This document shows positions 39,029-39,250 of a stretch of 39,250 bases of DNA, in pieces; the stretch's first letter is position 1, and the number at the start of each line of letters is the position of its first letter. Where the stretch lies: positions 13,624-52,873 of the forward strand of contig BRYA01000239.1 of NCBI GenBank assembly GCA_030267965.1, read 5' to 3'. This DNA is from Triparma columacea (taxonomy: Eukaryota > Sar > Bolidophyceae > Parmales > Triparmaceae). Both the position numbers and the translations under genes were made by a program. The notes beneath the pieces are model-generated. The model was not told where the DNA came from, searched no databases, and was given only the letters and a program-made list of their open reading frames with translations.

Positions 39029-39250
39029 AGAAGGTATGTATGCCTTATTATTTGTTGTCCCAAAAATATTTCTCCCTTGAACTTTTAGGATGAATGCTGG
39101 TAGGATGGTTCCTACCTAGGGATCCCTGCCTAGGAACTACGTTGTCAGATTTTATTTGACAAATAACAGGTACCTGCTCCACCTTCGCCTCCCTTCCGCT
39201 TCCCCCGTTCTCTTGTCTATTGAACGCCCATGAATAATTATACCCCACTC
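39029..39250. other. window end, no gene seen; two hairpins
   Basis: No coding region is supported. An interrupted 30-bp palindrome centred on GGGATCCC lies at 39108-39137 (12 of 15 bases pair). A second stem, TTGTCA...TGACAA, follows at about 39142-39162. They could lie in the 3' region of the Gly-rich gene or belong to a small repeat. Confidence 0.5.
39108..39137. repeat. 30-bp imperfect palindrome
   Basis: The arms GTTCCTACCTAGGGA and TCCCTGCCTAGGAAC are reverse complements except for three central-arm positions. No spacer separates them. Such a structure could be a dyad protein-binding site, a terminal repeat of a small mobile element, or a processing hairpin. Confidence 0.7.

Overview
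The window is nuclear DNA of a gene-dense, intron-bearing eukaryote. Three observations point to a flagellated, photosynthetic stramenopile (heterokont) alga, perhaps a bolidophyte or a relative. One protein starts with a signal peptide followed by a likely cleavage site with Phe at +1, the mark of import into a red-derived secondary plastid. A tubulin-tyrosine-ligase-like enzyme suggests flagella. The RGS, cyclic-nucleotide and GRK-type signalling genes are of a kind known from protists. The assignment is inference; no organellar, rRNA or tRNA gene is present to confirm it.

I rebuilt 19 protein genes plus one broken fragment. Splice junctions were placed by hand using GT..AG borders, reading-frame phase and family alignment; every modelled CDS is a whole number of codons. 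In order: PRMT5 N-terminal part (-), tandem ArsA/GET3 ATPase with plastid pre-sequence (+), SNU13 (-), rhomboid protease (+), MOSC/mARC-like protein (-), EFL1/Ria1 GTPase (+), SR-rich multipass membrane protein (-), archaemetzincin with an extra C-terminal domain (+), cyclic-nucleotide-binding RGS protein (-), GRK-like RGS-AGC kinase (+), amino-acid-permease fragment (+), unknown (-), PH-CRAL-TRIO lipid-transfer protein (+), PH-TPR protein (-), unknown (+), TTLL polyglutamylase-like (+), p24 cargo receptor (-), eIF2-gamma (+), and a Gly-rich protein with a DUF2439/ZGRF1-like head (+).

Strands alternate almost strictly, so most genes share a short divergent promoter on one side and end tail-to-tail, about 40-120 bp apart, on the other. 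Introns are short (about 80-300 bp). Of 29 modelled donors, 20 are GTGAG and 9 are GTAAG. Many acceptors follow poly-C rather than poly-U tracts.

Functionally the window mixes translation and ribosome maturation (eIF2-gamma, EFL1), splicing (SNU13, PRMT5), protein targeting and traffic (ArsA, p24, rhomboid) and signalling (CNB-RGS, GRK-like kinase, PH proteins). The most unusual arrangement is the head-to-head pair at 15.3-21.5 kb: a cyclic-nucleotide-binding RGS protein without a kinase domain, and an RGS-AGC kinase, on a common 334-bp promoter region. Other oddities are the plastid-type double ArsA, an eIF2-gamma without its zinc-knuckle cysteines, and an archaemetzincin whose zinc-motif glycine is replaced by Gln.
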